The translations under genes and the position numbers were made by a program. From assembly GCF_022808645.1 (NCBI RefSeq), contig NZ_JAKZKT010000014.1, forward strand, positions 32,879 through 96,878: a DNA stretch of 64,000 nucleotides, read 5' to 3'. The DNA comes from Bacillus litorisediminis. Lineage in GTDB: Bacteria > Bacillota > Bacilli > Bacillales > JC228. How positions within the stretch are numbered: the first letter of the stretch is position 1; every line of letters starts with the position of its first letter. The notes under the pieces were generated by a model. It was not told the origin of the DNA. It saw only the letters and a program-made list of their open reading frames with translations, and made no database searches. Positions 39,476 to 49,699 of this stretch are shown piece by piece.

Positions 39476-39628
39476 ATTAATAATACCTCCTTCTTCAATC
39501 TTTAAGTTCGCATATTTTCATAACAGTCTAATATAATGAATAGACTACCATTCCAACAAGGTCAAATCAATAAAGCCAATTCATGAAATGAGAAACCCAT
39601 ATACCTCCTTGCGGGAAAAGTTGGGAGT

Positions 39629-39678
39629 ACGCCTATCAGATGATTTATGTTAACATAGTAGGGATGATAGATAGGCGT
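39629..39678. repeat. Nested palindromes upstream of the lipoprotein gene
   Basis: ACGCCTATC (39629-39637) and GATAGGCGT (39670-39678) enclose a 12-bp perfect palindrome TATGTTAACATA (39646-39657). They lie 38-87 bases before the start codon and could be an operator or leader hairpin. Confidence 0.5.
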
Positions 39679-39715
39679 TACTTGTAAATTTGATCTGTGT
39701 TTGGAGGGATTTTCA

Positions 39716-40243
39716 TTGAAGGGGAAAGTGTCCATCTATTTTAAGACACTATTTATTATACTTATTATTTCACTGCTTTCAGCATGTTCTGTCTCTATTG
39801 ATGATATGAAAAGCCACGCAACCAATGTTATAGAAGAAGCCTTAAATGAAAAGGCAAAAGAACCGAATGAATCAACTTCTAACGGTAATTTGTATCTTCC
39901 ATTCCTGATGTCAGTTGCTGACGTTTCACCTTCTAATATTATTCTCGAAAAAGGGTCGCAAACATATATACTCTTTTATAATGATATTGAGGAGCCTAAT
40001 TCTAAAGAATTGTATAATTCATTAATGAACAGTTCGAATTCTATTCTGTTCCATCATAGCATAGAAAAGGAAGGCGAGTTTGCCTATTTAGTAGTCGAGG
40101 AGCTAGACAAGGATCAGGTTATTTTGACAGTCGGGATTGGCGGCAAAAAAATGACAACTGAAACATCTACAAAAAATGTAACCACTGATATTGGCAGTAT
40201 GATTGAAATATTACGTTCATTTAAGCCAGCTGTTCAAAATTAA
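39716..40243 (+). CDS. Lipoprotein of unknown function
   Basis: A 175-residue lipoprotein: basic start, hydrophobic run and the lipobox LLSAC, so the Cys is lipidated and the protein sits on the outer face of the membrane. The remainder is hydrophilic with no motif I recognise (SVSIDDMKSHATNVIEEALNEK…, GIGGKKMTTETSTKNVTTDIGSMIE). TTG 39716 is preferred to TTG 39701 because GGAGGG lies 7 bases before it. It is monocistronic with a strong terminator and no conserved neighbour to suggest a role. Confidence 0.8.
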   Translation: MKGKVSIYFKTLFIILIISLLSACSVSIDDMKSHATNVIEEALNEKAKEPNESTSNGNLYLPFLMSVADVSPSNIILEKGSQTYILFYNDIEEPNSKELYNSLMNSSNSILFHHSIEKEGEFAYLVVEELDKDQVILTVGIGGKKMTTETSTKNVTTDIGSMIEILRSFKPAVQN

Positions 40244-40253
40244 AAAATCGATA

Positions 40254-40289
40254 AAAAAGCATGGATCTTTGATGTGATCCATGCTTTTT
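40254..40289 (+). terminator. Terminator of the lipoprotein gene
   Basis: AAAAAGCATGGATC pairs perfectly with GATCCATGCTTTTT (40276-40289); loop of 8 bases. Confidence 0.93.
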
Positions 40290-40301
40290 ACATTGGGTCA
40301 G

Positions 40302-40403
40302 GGAAACGATTCTGTTTCCGCGGACGAACTGACAAGCCTCCTGGCGCGTATCTCACCGCGGGGTCTTGCCAGACCGTATTTCCGCAGGAGCCTTGCAGTT
40401 TCC
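40302..40403. repeat. Dispersed palindromic repeat, family B, copy 2
   Basis: Shares TTTCCGC-GACGAAC, AGCCTCCTGGC, CCGCGGGGTCT and CGCAGGAG with the copy in the ilvB leader (29635-29745). Ends in GGAAAC (40302-40307) and GTTTCC (40398-40403). It lies between the lipoprotein terminator and the 3' end of the chemoreceptor gene. Confidence 0.75.
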
Positions 40404-40422
40404 TTCCTCCAATCATTAACAG

Positions 40423-42549
40423 TTAGTTATTTTTCTTTTTCTTTAGCACTTTTTCTTTTATGTTTTTCAAGCTTTCTTTCGGTAATTTAGCTTTAGAAAG
40501 CTTGCTGAAAATTAGGTCTAGCTTAGCTTCGAATACGGATTTTGGTATTTCCTCAATTGGTCCAAGGTCTTTTCCATCCAATTCAAATTGAGAAATTTCA
40601 TGCTGAAGATTTATCGCAATATTACTCAATTCATTGGCCGCTTCTGTTACCTGAGAAATCGCTTCTAGCTGCGTTTCACTCGAAGCACTTACTTCCTCAG
40701 AAACTCCAGCAGATTGTTCCGAAATCAGATAAATTGTTTCAAGTTTTTCAGTCAGCTTACTATTAGCTTTTTGAATATCAGTTACGGCCCATTGAATATC
40801 TCTTATATTAAGAGATATTCCCGTTACGTGAGTTGTAATGTTTTCAAAGGCACTTTTCGTTTCCCCAACTACTGTTGCCTGTTTTGTTTTGAATTCATCA
40901 AATTGACTGGCATCGCGCTTCAATTGTTCCATTTGTTCACTCATGGCAGCAACTAGATCCTGAATTTGTCTAGCTTCGTTTTTAGAACGTTCGGCCAGTT
41001 TACGAACTTCGCTGGCAACTACTGCAAATCCTTTTCCAGCCTCTCCTGCCCGAGCGGATTCAATAGCTGCATTTAAAGCCAGCAAGTTTGTATTTTCAGC
41101 AATTTCTTCAATTGTTTCGACAATAGTTGAGATTCTGTTTGATTGTTCAGATGCTGAGACAACTTGTTGCGTTAAGTGATTGGCCAGTTCCAAGAATTCA
41201 TTAGAAGTTGACGAAAGCTCTTGAACTGTTAATAAACCTCTTTTTCCTTCTTCTTCTGTTTGTGCTGCGTTCTTGGAAATAATGGTGCTTAATCCTTCTG
41301 TCTTTACAATTTGCTCCGTTACTTCCTTTACCAGCAGATTACTTTCTTCCAGTCTTTCGGACTGATCGGCAGCACCCGCTGCGACTTGTTTGATGGCATG
41401 ATTAACTTCATTGGCCTGTGCAGTTGTTTCTTCCGAAATCGCTGCCAGATGCTGCGATGCAGCCTGGACAGCATCAGACGAATTGAGAATTTGGATAAAT
41501 GCATGCTGAACCTTATCAGCCATTTGGTTGAAGGTGTTGGCTAAATCCCCCATTTCATCTTCAGAATGGAGTGCAACCCGATAGGCAAGGTTACCGTTTC
41601 CGATTTTTTCAGCACCGAATTTTAATGATAGAATAGAGCGATTAATTCCTTTTACAATATAAAAACTCATGACAAAAATAAAGGCGATTAAAACAAAGCT
41701 AAAAAGTATAATCCATAATTGCAACGTTTCATTTTCATTTTGCAATGTAGTTTTTACTTGATTTAAATCTGATTTAACCAGCCCTTCTACTGTAGTAACC
41801 GCAGATTCAATTTCTTCACCCAGCTGATTAAAGTCTTCCCTGTAAGCATTGGTTCTGTCGAATGTTCGTAGAACATCATTTAAAAGACGCTGATAATTGG
41901 AAAGCGATGTCATAATTTCGTTTTTCGTCGTCTGATTGACACTGGCTGCATTCACAACTTCCTTCATATTTTGAAGATGATCAGCAAATTGGTTGTAGCT
42001 TCCCCTGTCCATTGTTATCATGAAATTTTTTTCATAGAGACTAAGCAATGACATCGAATTTACAATACTTGTGTTTCCTGTTGAGCCAGTTAATGAAGTT
42101 AGGCTTTTATTGAGAAGGTCTACTTCCCCTCTTATTCCATCGACAGCCGTATATCCAATGGTTGCGTATGTATCTGATAAACCTACAAATCGTTCGTAGT
42201 AAGTATTAACCGAATCTTTTATTTTAGTAAATTGTTCTTGAATTTCCCTATTATCCGAATATTCTTTGGCCAAGCTGGTTGCTTCGTTACGAATTACATT
42301 GATATCTTCATTAATTCCTGTTGCTGTAGCACTGCTTGGTTCATTTAAATATTGCTGCTCTAGTGTCCTGATTTGGGACATGCTATATTTTAGTGCCTGG
42401 CTCCTTTCAACTGCTGCTGATAATTCTTCCTGTACTTTCGTTGCCGCATTTTGTTTTAATGACAGATAGAAATTAGATCCAAGTAAAATAATCATGCCGG
42501 CAACTGCACTAATAACGATGAGCCACATTCTTGATTGAATGGTTCTCAA
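40423..42549 (-). CDS. Methyl-accepting chemotaxis protein
   Basis: A 708-residue transmembrane chemoreceptor: first membrane helix about residues 7-29, a large four-helix-type extracellular sensor to about 275, second helix about 275-297, HAMP domain about 298-350, and the cytoplasmic signalling coiled coil. The kinase-contact tip is intact ([36 protein letters not shown]). It ends in a Lys-rich tail (KKKKNN). The start is TTG 42549-42547 behind GAGGGGGG. Ligand is unknown: the sensor resembles the 4HB/TarH class only by helix content. No chemotaxis genes are adjacent. Confidence 0.92.
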   Translation of the reverse strand: MRTIQSRMWLIVISAVAGMIILLGSNFYLSLKQNAATKVQEELSAAVERSQALKYSMSQIRTLEQQYLNEPSSATATGINEDINVIRNEATSLAKEYSDNREIQEQFTKIKDSVNTYYERFVGLSDTYATIGYTAVDGIRGEVDLLNKSLTSLTGSTGNTSIVNSMSLLSLYEKNFMITMDRGSYNQFADHLQNMKEVVNAASVNQTTKNEIMTSLSNYQRLLNDVLRTFDRTNAYREDFNQLGEEIESAVTTVEGLVKSDLNQVKTTLQNENETLQLWIILFSFVLIAFIFVMSFYIVKGINRSILSLKFGAEKIGNGNLAYRVALHSEDEMGDLANTFNQMADKVQHAFIQILNSSDAVQAASQHLAAISEETTAQANEVNHAIKQVAAGAADQSERLEESNLLVKEVTEQIVKTEGLSTIISKNAAQTEEEGKRGLLTVQELSSTSNEFLELANHLTQQVVSASEQSNRISTIVETIEEIAENTNLLALNAAIESARAGEAGKGFAVVASEVRKLAERSKNEARQIQDLVAAMSEQMEQLKRDASQFDEFKTKQATVVGETKSAFENITTHVTGISLNIRDIQWAVTDIQKANSKLTEKLETIYLISEQSAGVSEEVSASSETQLEAISQVTEAANELSNIAINLQHEISQFELDGKDLGPIEEIPKSVFEAKLDLIFSKLSKAKLPKESLKNIKEKVLKKKKNN

Positions 42550-42821
42550 ATAAAACCCCCCTCTTTTTTTAAGGAATTTTGGTAATATTTGTCAAATTTC
42601 ATTCAATTTCACTAAAAATCGACGAAATTCCCCTTATAGATTTTATCGGTAGAACAAATCAAGAGTTTAACGAAAATATGTGGCTAAACATGGATAAACT
42701 TAATAATTGGTGCAAAAGTCATAAAAGAAGAGTTCAACAGCAAATCATTAGTCTTTAACCTATTACTTTTGATACAATTTCTTAAGAAATGAATTAAGGC
42801 CATGTCTGGAGGTAATTTTTG

Positions 42822-43148
42822 ATGAAGAAACTGCATTCTATGGAAGAAGTGGATACGCTCGTTAATAGCGGAACTCATGTATTTTTATTTTCAGCAAACT
42901 GGTGTCCTGATTGTCGTTTTATAGAACCGTTTATGCCAGAAGTAGAAGCCAAGTTTTCTGATCTTGAATTTGTTTATGTAGACAGGGACGAATTTATTGA
43001 TCTCTGCGGAGAATGGGACATTTATGGTATTCCTAGTTTTGTTGCTTTTCATAATGGAAATGAGGTAGGACGATTCGTTAGTAAAGATCGTAAGACAAGA
43101 GAGGAAATTGAAGCCTTTCTGACAGGAATTTCTGGAACAGTGGATTAA
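42822..43148 (+). CDS. ytpP: Thioredoxin-like protein YtpP
   Basis: A 108-residue thioredoxin-fold protein with the redox pair in ANWCPDCRF (WCPDC rather than WCGPC) and the cis-Pro loop YGIPSFVAF. The Asp in the active site would alter redox potential compared with TrxA. ATG 42822 is 9 bases after GGAGG; TTG 42819 is in frame just ahead but too close. By position it is YtpP of B. subtilis. Substrates are unknown. Confidence 0.88.
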   Translation: MKKLHSMEEVDTLVNSGTHVFLFSANWCPDCRFIEPFMPEVEAKFSDLEFVYVDRDEFIDLCGEWDIYGIPSFVAFHNGNEVGRFVSKDRKTREEIEAFLTGISGTVD

Positions 43149-43157
43149 AAGCAGGTA

Positions 43158-43190
43158 ACTGCCGGCAGATCCAATCTGATTGCCGGCAGT
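43158..43190 (+). terminator. Terminator-like hairpin after ytpP
   Basis: A perfect 10-bp GC-rich stem, ACTGCCGGCA (43158-43167) and TGCCGGCAGT (43181-43190), without a T-run. Confidence 0.6.
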
Positions 43191-43352
43191 ACACGTTGAG
43201 TTTGTAAGAACTTGTTAACTGTAAGACCCGCTCTTTCGTACATCCTCACATTATATTACCTTCACTATCTTTATCCCCGCAGCATGGTTGAACATTCGCT
43301 TTTAAATTCAGTACAATAAGCTTTATGTAGAGGGAAAAATGAGGTGGATATC

Positions 43353-44159
43353 ATGAAAATGAATACTCTAAAAATGAAACAGATTCTTCAGGAAAAATTT
43401 ATGGCTCCTGATCGGACCATTCGCTATGATCGTGAACATGATACTTTGCGGATTGAAAATAATAACACCGGAAAGGGAATTACCGTCTCCCTCGCCTCAG
43501 TTGTCAATAAATGGAATGAGATAAAGGATAAGGCGATTGAGGAAATTGTCTACTATGTGAATGAAGCCCTTACTGTAATGGGGAAGGACCATGTAATGGA
43601 CCAGGCAGGCGGTCTCATCTATCCGGTGATAAGAGCCACTTCATTTCCAACAAAATCAGAAGATGGAGCTACGTTATTATTTGATGACCACACTGCTGAA
43701 ACGCGAATCTATTATGCATTGGACTTGGGTAAAAGCTATCGGCTGATCGATGAAAAATGGCTGGAAAAAAACGAACTATCGGCACAATCTGTCAGAGAGA
43801 TGGCTAAGTTTAATGTCCGGTCACTTCATACAGAAATGAAACAGGATGAAGTCGCAGGGAATACTTTTTATTTTATTAATTCGAATGATGGCTATGATGC
43901 AAGCAGGATATTGAATGATGTATTTCTTCGAAAAATGTCAGAAAAAATGAAGGGAACTATGACGGTATCTGTTCCGCATCAGGATGTTTTGATTATAGGA
44001 GACATCCAAAATGATACAGGCTATGATGTTTTGGCGCAGATGACAATGAGTTTTTTTACAAACGGATATGTACCGATTACGGCTCTGTGTTTCCTTTATC
44101 AGGATGGAGACTTTGAACCAATCTTTATCTTGGGGAAAAACAAACCTCCTACTGAATAG
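43353..44159 (+). CDS. ytpQ: DUF1444 protein YtpQ
   Basis: A 268-residue cytoplasmic protein that matches YtpQ along its length (KKGITV-type strand, DDHTAETRIYYALDLGKSYRLID, FYFINSNDGYDASRILND, SVPHQDVLIIGDIQN). The family has no known activity. ATG 43353 is preferred over GTG 43344 because GAGGTGG falls between them. In B. subtilis the next gene is ytpR, which is missing here; a terminator follows instead. Confidence 0.87.
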   Translation: MKMNTLKMKQILQEKFMAPDRTIRYDREHDTLRIENNNTGKGITVSLASVVNKWNEIKDKAIEEIVYYVNEALTVMGKDHVMDQAGGLIYPVIRATSFPTKSEDGATLLFDDHTAETRIYYALDLGKSYRLIDEKWLEKNELSAQSVREMAKFNVRSLHTEMKQDEVAGNTFYFINSNDGYDASRILNDVFLRKMSEKMKGTMTVSVPHQDVLIIGDIQNDTGYDVLAQMTMSFFTNGYVPITALCFLYQDGDFEPIFILGKNKPPTE

Positions 44160-44259
44160 GAAGTTCTCTGCTTATGTTACATCTGTGACATTTTCATTGA
44201 TTTTTAGAAACGATAGGAAGTTCAATACTCTATTAGTCTAAAATAAGCTATAATAGAAG

Positions 44260-44290
44260 AAAAAACTCAGAGCCTAATCCTGAGTTTTTT
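44260..44290 (+). terminator. Terminator of ytpQ
   Basis: AAAAAACTCAG (44260-44270) pairs with CTGAGTTTTTT (44280-44290). Confidence 0.9.
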
Positions 44291-44345
44291 CTGCCTATAA
44301 GGCAATGTTTTTACTACAGCAGCAAATAAAAAGTGAGGGTTTTCG

Positions 44346-46808
44346 ATGAATTTCTTTCAAAAATGGATTCAAAAATTAAAGAAACAAGATGAGGAACAAT
44401 CAGTTCTGGAAGAATATTTAAAAGAACTGCCTTCCGCAAGCCTATCGGAAAGTCGCGGAAAAGATGTCGAAGCCCGCATTACATATCAATATCCTAAAGG
44501 GCAATTCAGATTTCCCTTAATATCCGATGAAGAATTACATAGAAAAAGGCATCAAACAATGCGTACATTTAAGAACAAAGAACGGGAGATGGAGAAGAGT
44601 ATTCCGATTCGGGAAAGAAGAAGATCAGGCATTGAACAAACAGAAGTCAAACAGACTGAAGTAAAAGAAGAATTTCAGAAAAAGATCGAAATGAAAAAAG
44701 GACCGAAGAAACCATTTTCTCCTACTAAAATTCCATCTCCCATATATGGATTTCATAGCCGTTCTGAACATAATAGCCTGCTTCTATCAAATAAAGAAAA
44801 GTCTCCTATTCCTACATATGCAAATGATACATATCAAAAAGGGTTTTTTACTGAAATTCTTGGAGATGAGACTGAAACAATAGAAAGTACAGACGAAGGC
44901 ATTACAGCTGATATTTTGGAAGAGGCAGAAAATCAGATCCAGGCTGAAACACAAAACGTATCTGTGACGGAACAGCAGCCAGAAAGGGTTGAAAGGCATA
45001 TAATTTCGCATACAGTTACAGAAGAGGAGAAAGAACATTTATTCATTGAAACAGAGGAAATAAAGGAAATAGAAGAAGATATAGTGTCGATAAAAGAAAC
45101 GATACACAAGGAAGCAGAGGATATTCAAGTATTTTATGAGGATGACAAACTCGATGTAGAACATGATGCTATAGAAGACTATGATTCTGACAGAGTAGAG
45201 AATGAAAGCAACACAGAAACAATTGCAGCAGCAGATTCCTCTGAAAGTGATGAATCTACAACAGTTCAGCGCCGGGAAACGACTCGTCCCCATCTTCCAT
45301 TTAATGTCATCATGCTGAAGCAGGATAAATTGAAGTGGGAAAGGCGAAAGCAAACGAAAACTGCTGCACCGGTTCAGCAACAAGCAGAAATAATCCAGCC
45401 TGAACAAAATACCTATTTATTCCCGAGTCAGCATTTACTGACTCCGCCTGCAAGTGAAACCGACCAAGGTGACTGGATTGAAAGTCAGGCTCAAATCCTA
45501 AATAAGACACTGGAGCACTTTCATGTGAAAGCAAAGGTTGTTAATTATTCCCAAGGACCTTCTGTTACAAGATTTGAAGTCAGCCCTGAACCGGGGGTTA
45601 AAGTTAATAAGATTACAAACTTAACAGACGATTTAAAGCTTAGCCTAGCAGCCCGAGATATCCGAATGGAAGCACCGATACCAGGCAAACATACGATCGG
45701 GATTGAAATTCCTAATTTAAAATCCAGACCTGTCCACTTAAGAGAGATTACTGAACATCCAAAATTTATTGAAAGCCCGTCACCATTGACAGTAGCTCTC
45801 GGCTTAAGTATTACTGGCGAACCGGTTGTAACAGATTTAAAGAAAATGCCCCATGGTTTAATTGCAGGGGCAACTGGTTCCGGAAAGAGTGTATGTATTA
45901 ACTCTATATTAGTGAGCTTGTTATATAAAGCTCATCCAGATCAGGTTAAACTACTTTTGATTGACCCAAAAATGGTAGAATTGACACCTTATAATGGAAT
46001 TCCTCATTTAGTCAGCCCTGTTATAACAGATGTTAAGGCAGCTACGAGCTCTTTAAAATGGGCAGTTCAGGAAATGGAATCACGCTATGATGAATTTGCG
46101 AAAACAGGTGTAAGGGATATTGAAAAATACAATCAATTATATCCCGAAGATACTTTGCCATACGTGGTCATTGTGATTGACGAATTGGCTGATTTGATGA
46201 TGGTGGCACCTGCTGATGTGGAAGATGCAATTTGCCGAATTGCCCAGAAGGCAAGGGCTTGCGGTATTCATCTAATTATTGCGACACAAAGACCTTCAGT
46301 AGACGTTATAACTGGTTTAATTAAAGCAAATGTACCGACTAGAATTGCTTTTTCTGTATCTTCTCAAGTTGATTCAAGAACCATAATTGATGTATCCGGT
46401 GCAGAAAGACTGTTGGGAAAAGGGGATATGCTTTTCCTGGAAAATGGGGCTTCAAAACCTGTACGGTTGCAGGGTACGTTTGTATCGGATACTGAGATTG
46501 ATGCAGTTGTGCAGCATGTCGCGATGCAGCAAGAAGCGGACTACCTATTCCGTCAAGAAGAATTATTGCAAAAAGCACAAATTGCTGATGAAGAAGATGA
46601 ATTATTTATGGAGGCTTGCCAATTTGTCGTGGAGCAAGGGAATGCATCGACATCACTATTGCAAAGAAGATTTCGAATCGGCTACAACCGTGCGGCAAGA
46701 CTGATAGAGATGATGGAAGCACAAGGTATAGTATCTGGTGCAAATGGAACAAAACCAAGGGACGTTCTGGTCTCTGAAGATGAGCTTGCGATCCAGTCTG
46801 ACCAGTAG
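44346..46808 (+). CDS. sftA: FtsK/SpoIIIE-family DNA translocase SftA
   Basis: Cytoplasmic DNA pump that helps clear chromosome ends from the division septum. The 820 residues have a long charged, low-complexity N-terminal part (about 1-370) with no membrane helices, the mark of SftA as against SpoIIIE. Then come the alpha/beta motor with Walker A GATGSGKSVC (about residue 507) and Walker B VIVIDELADLMM (about 608), and a C-terminal gamma winged helix (ACQFVVEQGNASTSLLQRRFRIGYNRAARLIEMME) that reads polar DNA sequences. It is shorter than the B. subtilis protein (about 950), the loss being in the linker. ATG 44346 follows GTGAGGG. Confidence 0.93.
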   Translation: MNFFQKWIQKLKKQDEEQSVLEEYLKELPSASLSESRGKDVEARITYQYPKGQFRFPLISDEELHRKRHQTMRTFKNKEREMEKSIPIRERRRSGIEQTEVKQTEVKEEFQKKIEMKKGPKKPFSPTKIPSPIYGFHSRSEHNSLLLSNKEKSPIPTYANDTYQKGFFTEILGDETETIESTDEGITADILEEAENQIQAETQNVSVTEQQPERVERHIISHTVTEEEKEHLFIETEEIKEIEEDIVSIKETIHKEAEDIQVFYEDDKLDVEHDAIEDYDSDRVENESNTETIAAADSSESDESTTVQRRETTRPHLPFNVIMLKQDKLKWERRKQTKTAAPVQQQAEIIQPEQNTYLFPSQHLLTPPASETDQGDWIESQAQILNKTLEHFHVKAKVVNYSQGPSVTRFEVSPEPGVKVNKITNLTDDLKLSLAARDIRMEAPIPGKHTIGIEIPNLKSRPVHLREITEHPKFIESPSPLTVALGLSITGEPVVTDLKKMPHGLIAGATGSGKSVCINSILVSLLYKAHPDQVKLLLIDPKMVELTPYNGIPHLVSPVITDVKAATSSLKWAVQEMESRYDEFAKTGVRDIEKYNQLYPEDTLPYVVIVIDELADLMMVAPADVEDAICRIAQKARACGIHLIIATQRPSVDVITGLIKANVPTRIAFSVSSQVDSRTIIDVSGAERLLGKGDMLFLENGASKPVRLQGTFVSDTEIDAVVQHVAMQQEADYLFRQEELLQKAQIADEEDELFMEACQFVVEQGNASTSLLQRRFRIGYNRAARLIEMMEAQGIVSGANGTKPRDVLVSEDELAIQSDQ

Positions 46809-46864
46809 GCCACATCCACTGCGCTTTACTTGTAGTTGGATTCTATATAAAATGAAATAGGATA

Positions 46865-46892
46865 AGTGGCCCTCTCTCCCATGAGGGCCACT
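46865..46892 (+). terminator. Terminator-like hairpin after sftA
   Basis: A perfect 10-bp stem, AGTGGCCCTC (46865-46874) and GAGGGCCACT (46883-46892); no T-run follows. Confidence 0.55.
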
Positions 46893-47037
46893 AATCTAAT
46901 AAGCTTTTGCATATACTGAAGACAAACGCTTTTATGCCCTATTAAATTCTATGTATATGCAATCAATAATCAATGCAGTCAATTCCCTTTATATGTAAAG
47001 CAAGCAGTACAGTCACGGATACATAAGGAGATTAGCG

Positions 47038-48147
47038 ATGAAGGAAATCGAATTGAAATTACAAGGGAAAATTAAAAGGCTAACGAATAAAACCTTTAAA
47101 TTTGATGAGAGAGTGAAGGATGGCTGGTTTTCGGCTGTATATTTTTTAAAGACAAAAGAGATTGTTCAAAAATATCGGCCGAATAACACGGTAACGATGC
47201 AATTTTTCCAAAAGGATCATGCTGTTCTTTGCGGTACGGATGAGGTGATCGCCTTAATTCATACATTTGCTGATAATCCATCAGAGTTAGAAATTTATTC
47301 TCTGAAGGATGGGGATCAGATTGAACCGTTTGAAACCGTATTGACCATAACAGGACCCTATCAAAATTTTGGTTATTTAGAAGGATTGATCGATGGGATT
47401 TTGGCCAGAAGGACCTCTGTTGCTACGAATGTATATAATGTGGTGAAAGCAGCAGCCATTTCTGGGAAGCAAAAACCTATTATTTTTATGGGAGACCGTG
47501 ATGACCACTTCACCCAGCAAGCGGGTGACGGGTATGCAGCCTATGTTGGAGGTTCGACCGCTCAGGCTACCCATGCCATGAATGAATGGTGGGGCAGAAA
47601 AGGAATGGGAACGATGCCTCATGCCCTTATACAGCTGTTCGATGGTGATATCATTGCTGCTTGTAAAGCGTATCAAGAAACGTATCCGCAAGATGAATTG
47701 TCTGCTCTCATTGATTACAATAATGATGTTATTACAGATGCATTAAAAGTGGCTAGAGAATTTGGTGAAGATTTAAAAACAGTACGTCTTGATACATCGA
47801 GAACAATGATTGATCAATATTTCCTTAGAAATCAGCACCTTTTAGGCACTTTTGATCCTAGAGGGGTAAATCCGGAATTAATTTTTGCTTTAAGAAAAGC
47901 ATTAGATGACGAAGGGTTTCATCATGTCAAGATTCTTGTAAGCGGTGGATTTGACGAAAAACGGATCCTCGAGTTTGAAAAGAAAAAAGCACCTGTAGAC
48001 ATGTACGGAGTGGGACGGAGCTTGCTTAAAATCAATATTGGTTTTACCGGTGACAATGTTTTATTAGATGGGAAACCTCAGGCAAAAGCAGGCAGAAGAT
48101 ATCGCCCAAATCCAAGATTAGAAAAAGTGGAATTTCAGGAATCATAA
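47038..48147 (+). CDS. Nicotinate phosphoribosyltransferase, short form
   Basis: Makes nicotinate mononucleotide from nicotinate and PRPP in NAD salvage. The 369 residues show NAPRTase motifs: YRPNNTVTMQFF, GTMPHALIQLF, VRLDTSRTM, ILVSGGFDEKRI and a PVDMYGVGRSL loop. It is clearly shorter than B. subtilis PncB (about 490 residues) and matches the short type found in many Firmicutes and archaea; a substrate other than nicotinate within the family cannot be fully excluded. ATG 47038 follows AAGGAGATTAGCG. It lies between sftA and murC. Confidence 0.85.
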   Translation: MKEIELKLQGKIKRLTNKTFKFDERVKDGWFSAVYFLKTKEIVQKYRPNNTVTMQFFQKDHAVLCGTDEVIALIHTFADNPSELEIYSLKDGDQIEPFETVLTITGPYQNFGYLEGLIDGILARRTSVATNVYNVVKAAAISGKQKPIIFMGDRDDHFTQQAGDGYAAYVGGSTAQATHAMNEWWGRKGMGTMPHALIQLFDGDIIAACKAYQETYPQDELSALIDYNNDVITDALKVAREFGEDLKTVRLDTSRTMIDQYFLRNQHLLGTFDPRGVNPELIFALRKALDDEGFHHVKILVSGGFDEKRILEFEKKKAPVDMYGVGRSLLKINIGFTGDNVLLDGKPQAKAGRRYRPNPRLEKVEFQES

Positions 48148-48246
48148 GAACGAATGGGAAAATGGTTCAGCGAGAAGTTTGAATCGCAAATAAAAGAATG
48201 ATTCATATAATGGTTTAAGATAGACGATTGTTGGAGGTTTCAATAT

Positions 48247-49557
48247 ATGACTCTTTATCACTTTGTTGGTATAAAGGGCTCTGGTATGAGTGCGCTTGCC
48301 CAAATTTTACACGATATGAATTTTAATGTACAAGGCTCTGATGTGGAAAAGCGCTTTTTTACACAGCTTGCTTTAGAAAAGTCAGGAATTACATTACTCC
48401 CTTTTGCCAAGGAAAATATTCAGCCAGGAATGACGATCATAGCGGGGAATGCTTATCCTGATACTCATGAAGAAATTCAAGAGGCTATGAAATTAGGACT
48501 CCCGATCGTTCGTTATCATCGTTTTTTGGGCGATTTTATGTCTAGGTTTACGAGTATTGCGATTACAGGAGCACATGGCAAAACGTCAACAACTGGTTTG
48601 CTTGCTCATGTTATGAAGGGCATTAAGCCCACCGCCTATTTAATTGGGGATGGTACTGGTCATGGAGATGAGAACGCTCAGTACTTCGTGTTTGAAGCTT
48701 GTGAATATAGAAGACATTTCTTATCCTATTTTCCTGATTACGCCATCATGACTAATATTGACTTTGACCACCCTGATTACTTTGCCAATATAGATGATGT
48801 TTTTGCTGCCTTTCAGGAAATGGCATGGCAAGTAAAAAAAGGGATTATTGCTTGTGGAGATGATGAACAGCTTCAAAAGATCCAAGCGAAAGTACCTGTT
48901 ATGTTTTATGGATTTGATGAAGGAAACGACTTCCAGGCAAGAAATATTGAAAAGACTACTGAAGGTACATCATTTGATGTTTTTGTTAGAAATGAATTTT
49001 ACTCTCGCTTTTTTATTAAGTCATACGGAGATCATAATGTATTAAATGCTCTCGCTGTTATAGCACTTTGTCATTATGAAGAATTGGATGTAGAGCAAGT
49101 AAAAGAACGATTAAAAACATTTGAGGGTGTCAAAAGAAGATTTACAGAAAAAGAAATTGGCAGCCAGATACTGATTGATGACTATGCTCATCACCCAACT
49201 GAAATTAAAGCAACGATTCAGGCAGCGCGACAAAAGTTTCCTGGCCAGGAGATTGTGGTCGTATTTCAGCCGCATACTTTTACAAGAACTCAGACATTTT
49301 TAGATGATTTTGCATCGAGTTTGAGTGAAGCGGACTGTGTGTATTTATGTGATATCTTTGGTTCAGCCCGCGAGCACCACGGCCAGCTGTCTATACACGA
49401 CCTAAAAGATAAAATTGAAGGAGCCACTCTGCTTCAGGAAGATAATACATCCATACTAAATAAACACGATAACAGTGTGATCATTTTTATGGGAGCCGGC
49501 GATATCCAGAAATTCCAGGATGCTTATGAGGAATGGCTTGCTCAGCATAACAATTAG
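48247..49557 (+). CDS. murC: UDP-N-acetylmuramate--L-alanine ligase
   Basis: Adds L-alanine to UDP-MurNAc in peptidoglycan precursor synthesis, cytoplasm. The 436 residues contain the UDP-binding [12 protein letters not shown], the ATP P-loop [16 protein letters not shown], the central [24 protein letters not shown] and the C-terminal [25 protein letters not shown] motifs. ATG 48247 follows TTGGAGG. A terminator overlaps the stop. Confidence 0.96.
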   Translation: MTLYHFVGIKGSGMSALAQILHDMNFNVQGSDVEKRFFTQLALEKSGITLLPFAKENIQPGMTIIAGNAYPDTHEEIQEAMKLGLPIVRYHRFLGDFMSRFTSIAITGAHGKTSTTGLLAHVMKGIKPTAYLIGDGTGHGDENAQYFVFEACEYRRHFLSYFPDYAIMTNIDFDHPDYFANIDDVFAAFQEMAWQVKKGIIACGDDEQLQKIQAKVPVMFYGFDEGNDFQARNIEKTTEGTSFDVFVRNEFYSRFFIKSYGDHNVLNALAVIALCHYEELDVEQVKERLKTFEGVKRRFTEKEIGSQILIDDYAHHPTEIKATIQAARQKFPGQEIVVVFQPHTFTRTQTFLDDFASSLSEADCVYLCDIFGSAREHHGQLSIHDLKDKIEGATLLQEDNTSILNKHDNSVIIFMGAGDIQKFQDAYEEWLAQHNN

Positions 49558-49586
49558 CTTCGAACTTTTGTTCGGGGCTTTTTTAT
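49556..49586 (+). terminator. Terminator of murC
   Basis: AGCTTCGAAC (49556-49565) pairs with GTTCGGGGCT (49570-49579), two G-T pairs, then a T-run. Confidence 0.88.
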
Positions 49587-49661
49587 TTATGGAAGGCATG
49601 CTTGTACAACGTTTCCTGTCTTTTTTCGGTACGAGTCTCCATAAAAAAGTGGAAGAACTAA

Positions 49662-49690
49662 GTAAAAAGGCCTGCCCTCTAGGCAAGCCT
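49662..49690 (-). terminator. Terminator of the M29 aminopeptidase gene
   Basis: On the minus strand AGGC-T-TGCC and GGCA-G-GCCT form a stem (49690 to 49668) followed by TTTTTACTT. Confidence 0.75.
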
Positions 49691-49699
49691 CTTATTTCG

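Noticed and set aside
45039..45407. 122-residue hydrophobic minus-strand frame inside sftA
   Set aside because: It lies opposite the acidic linker of SftA, whose codons read as hydrophobic residues on the other strand; no ribosome binding site.
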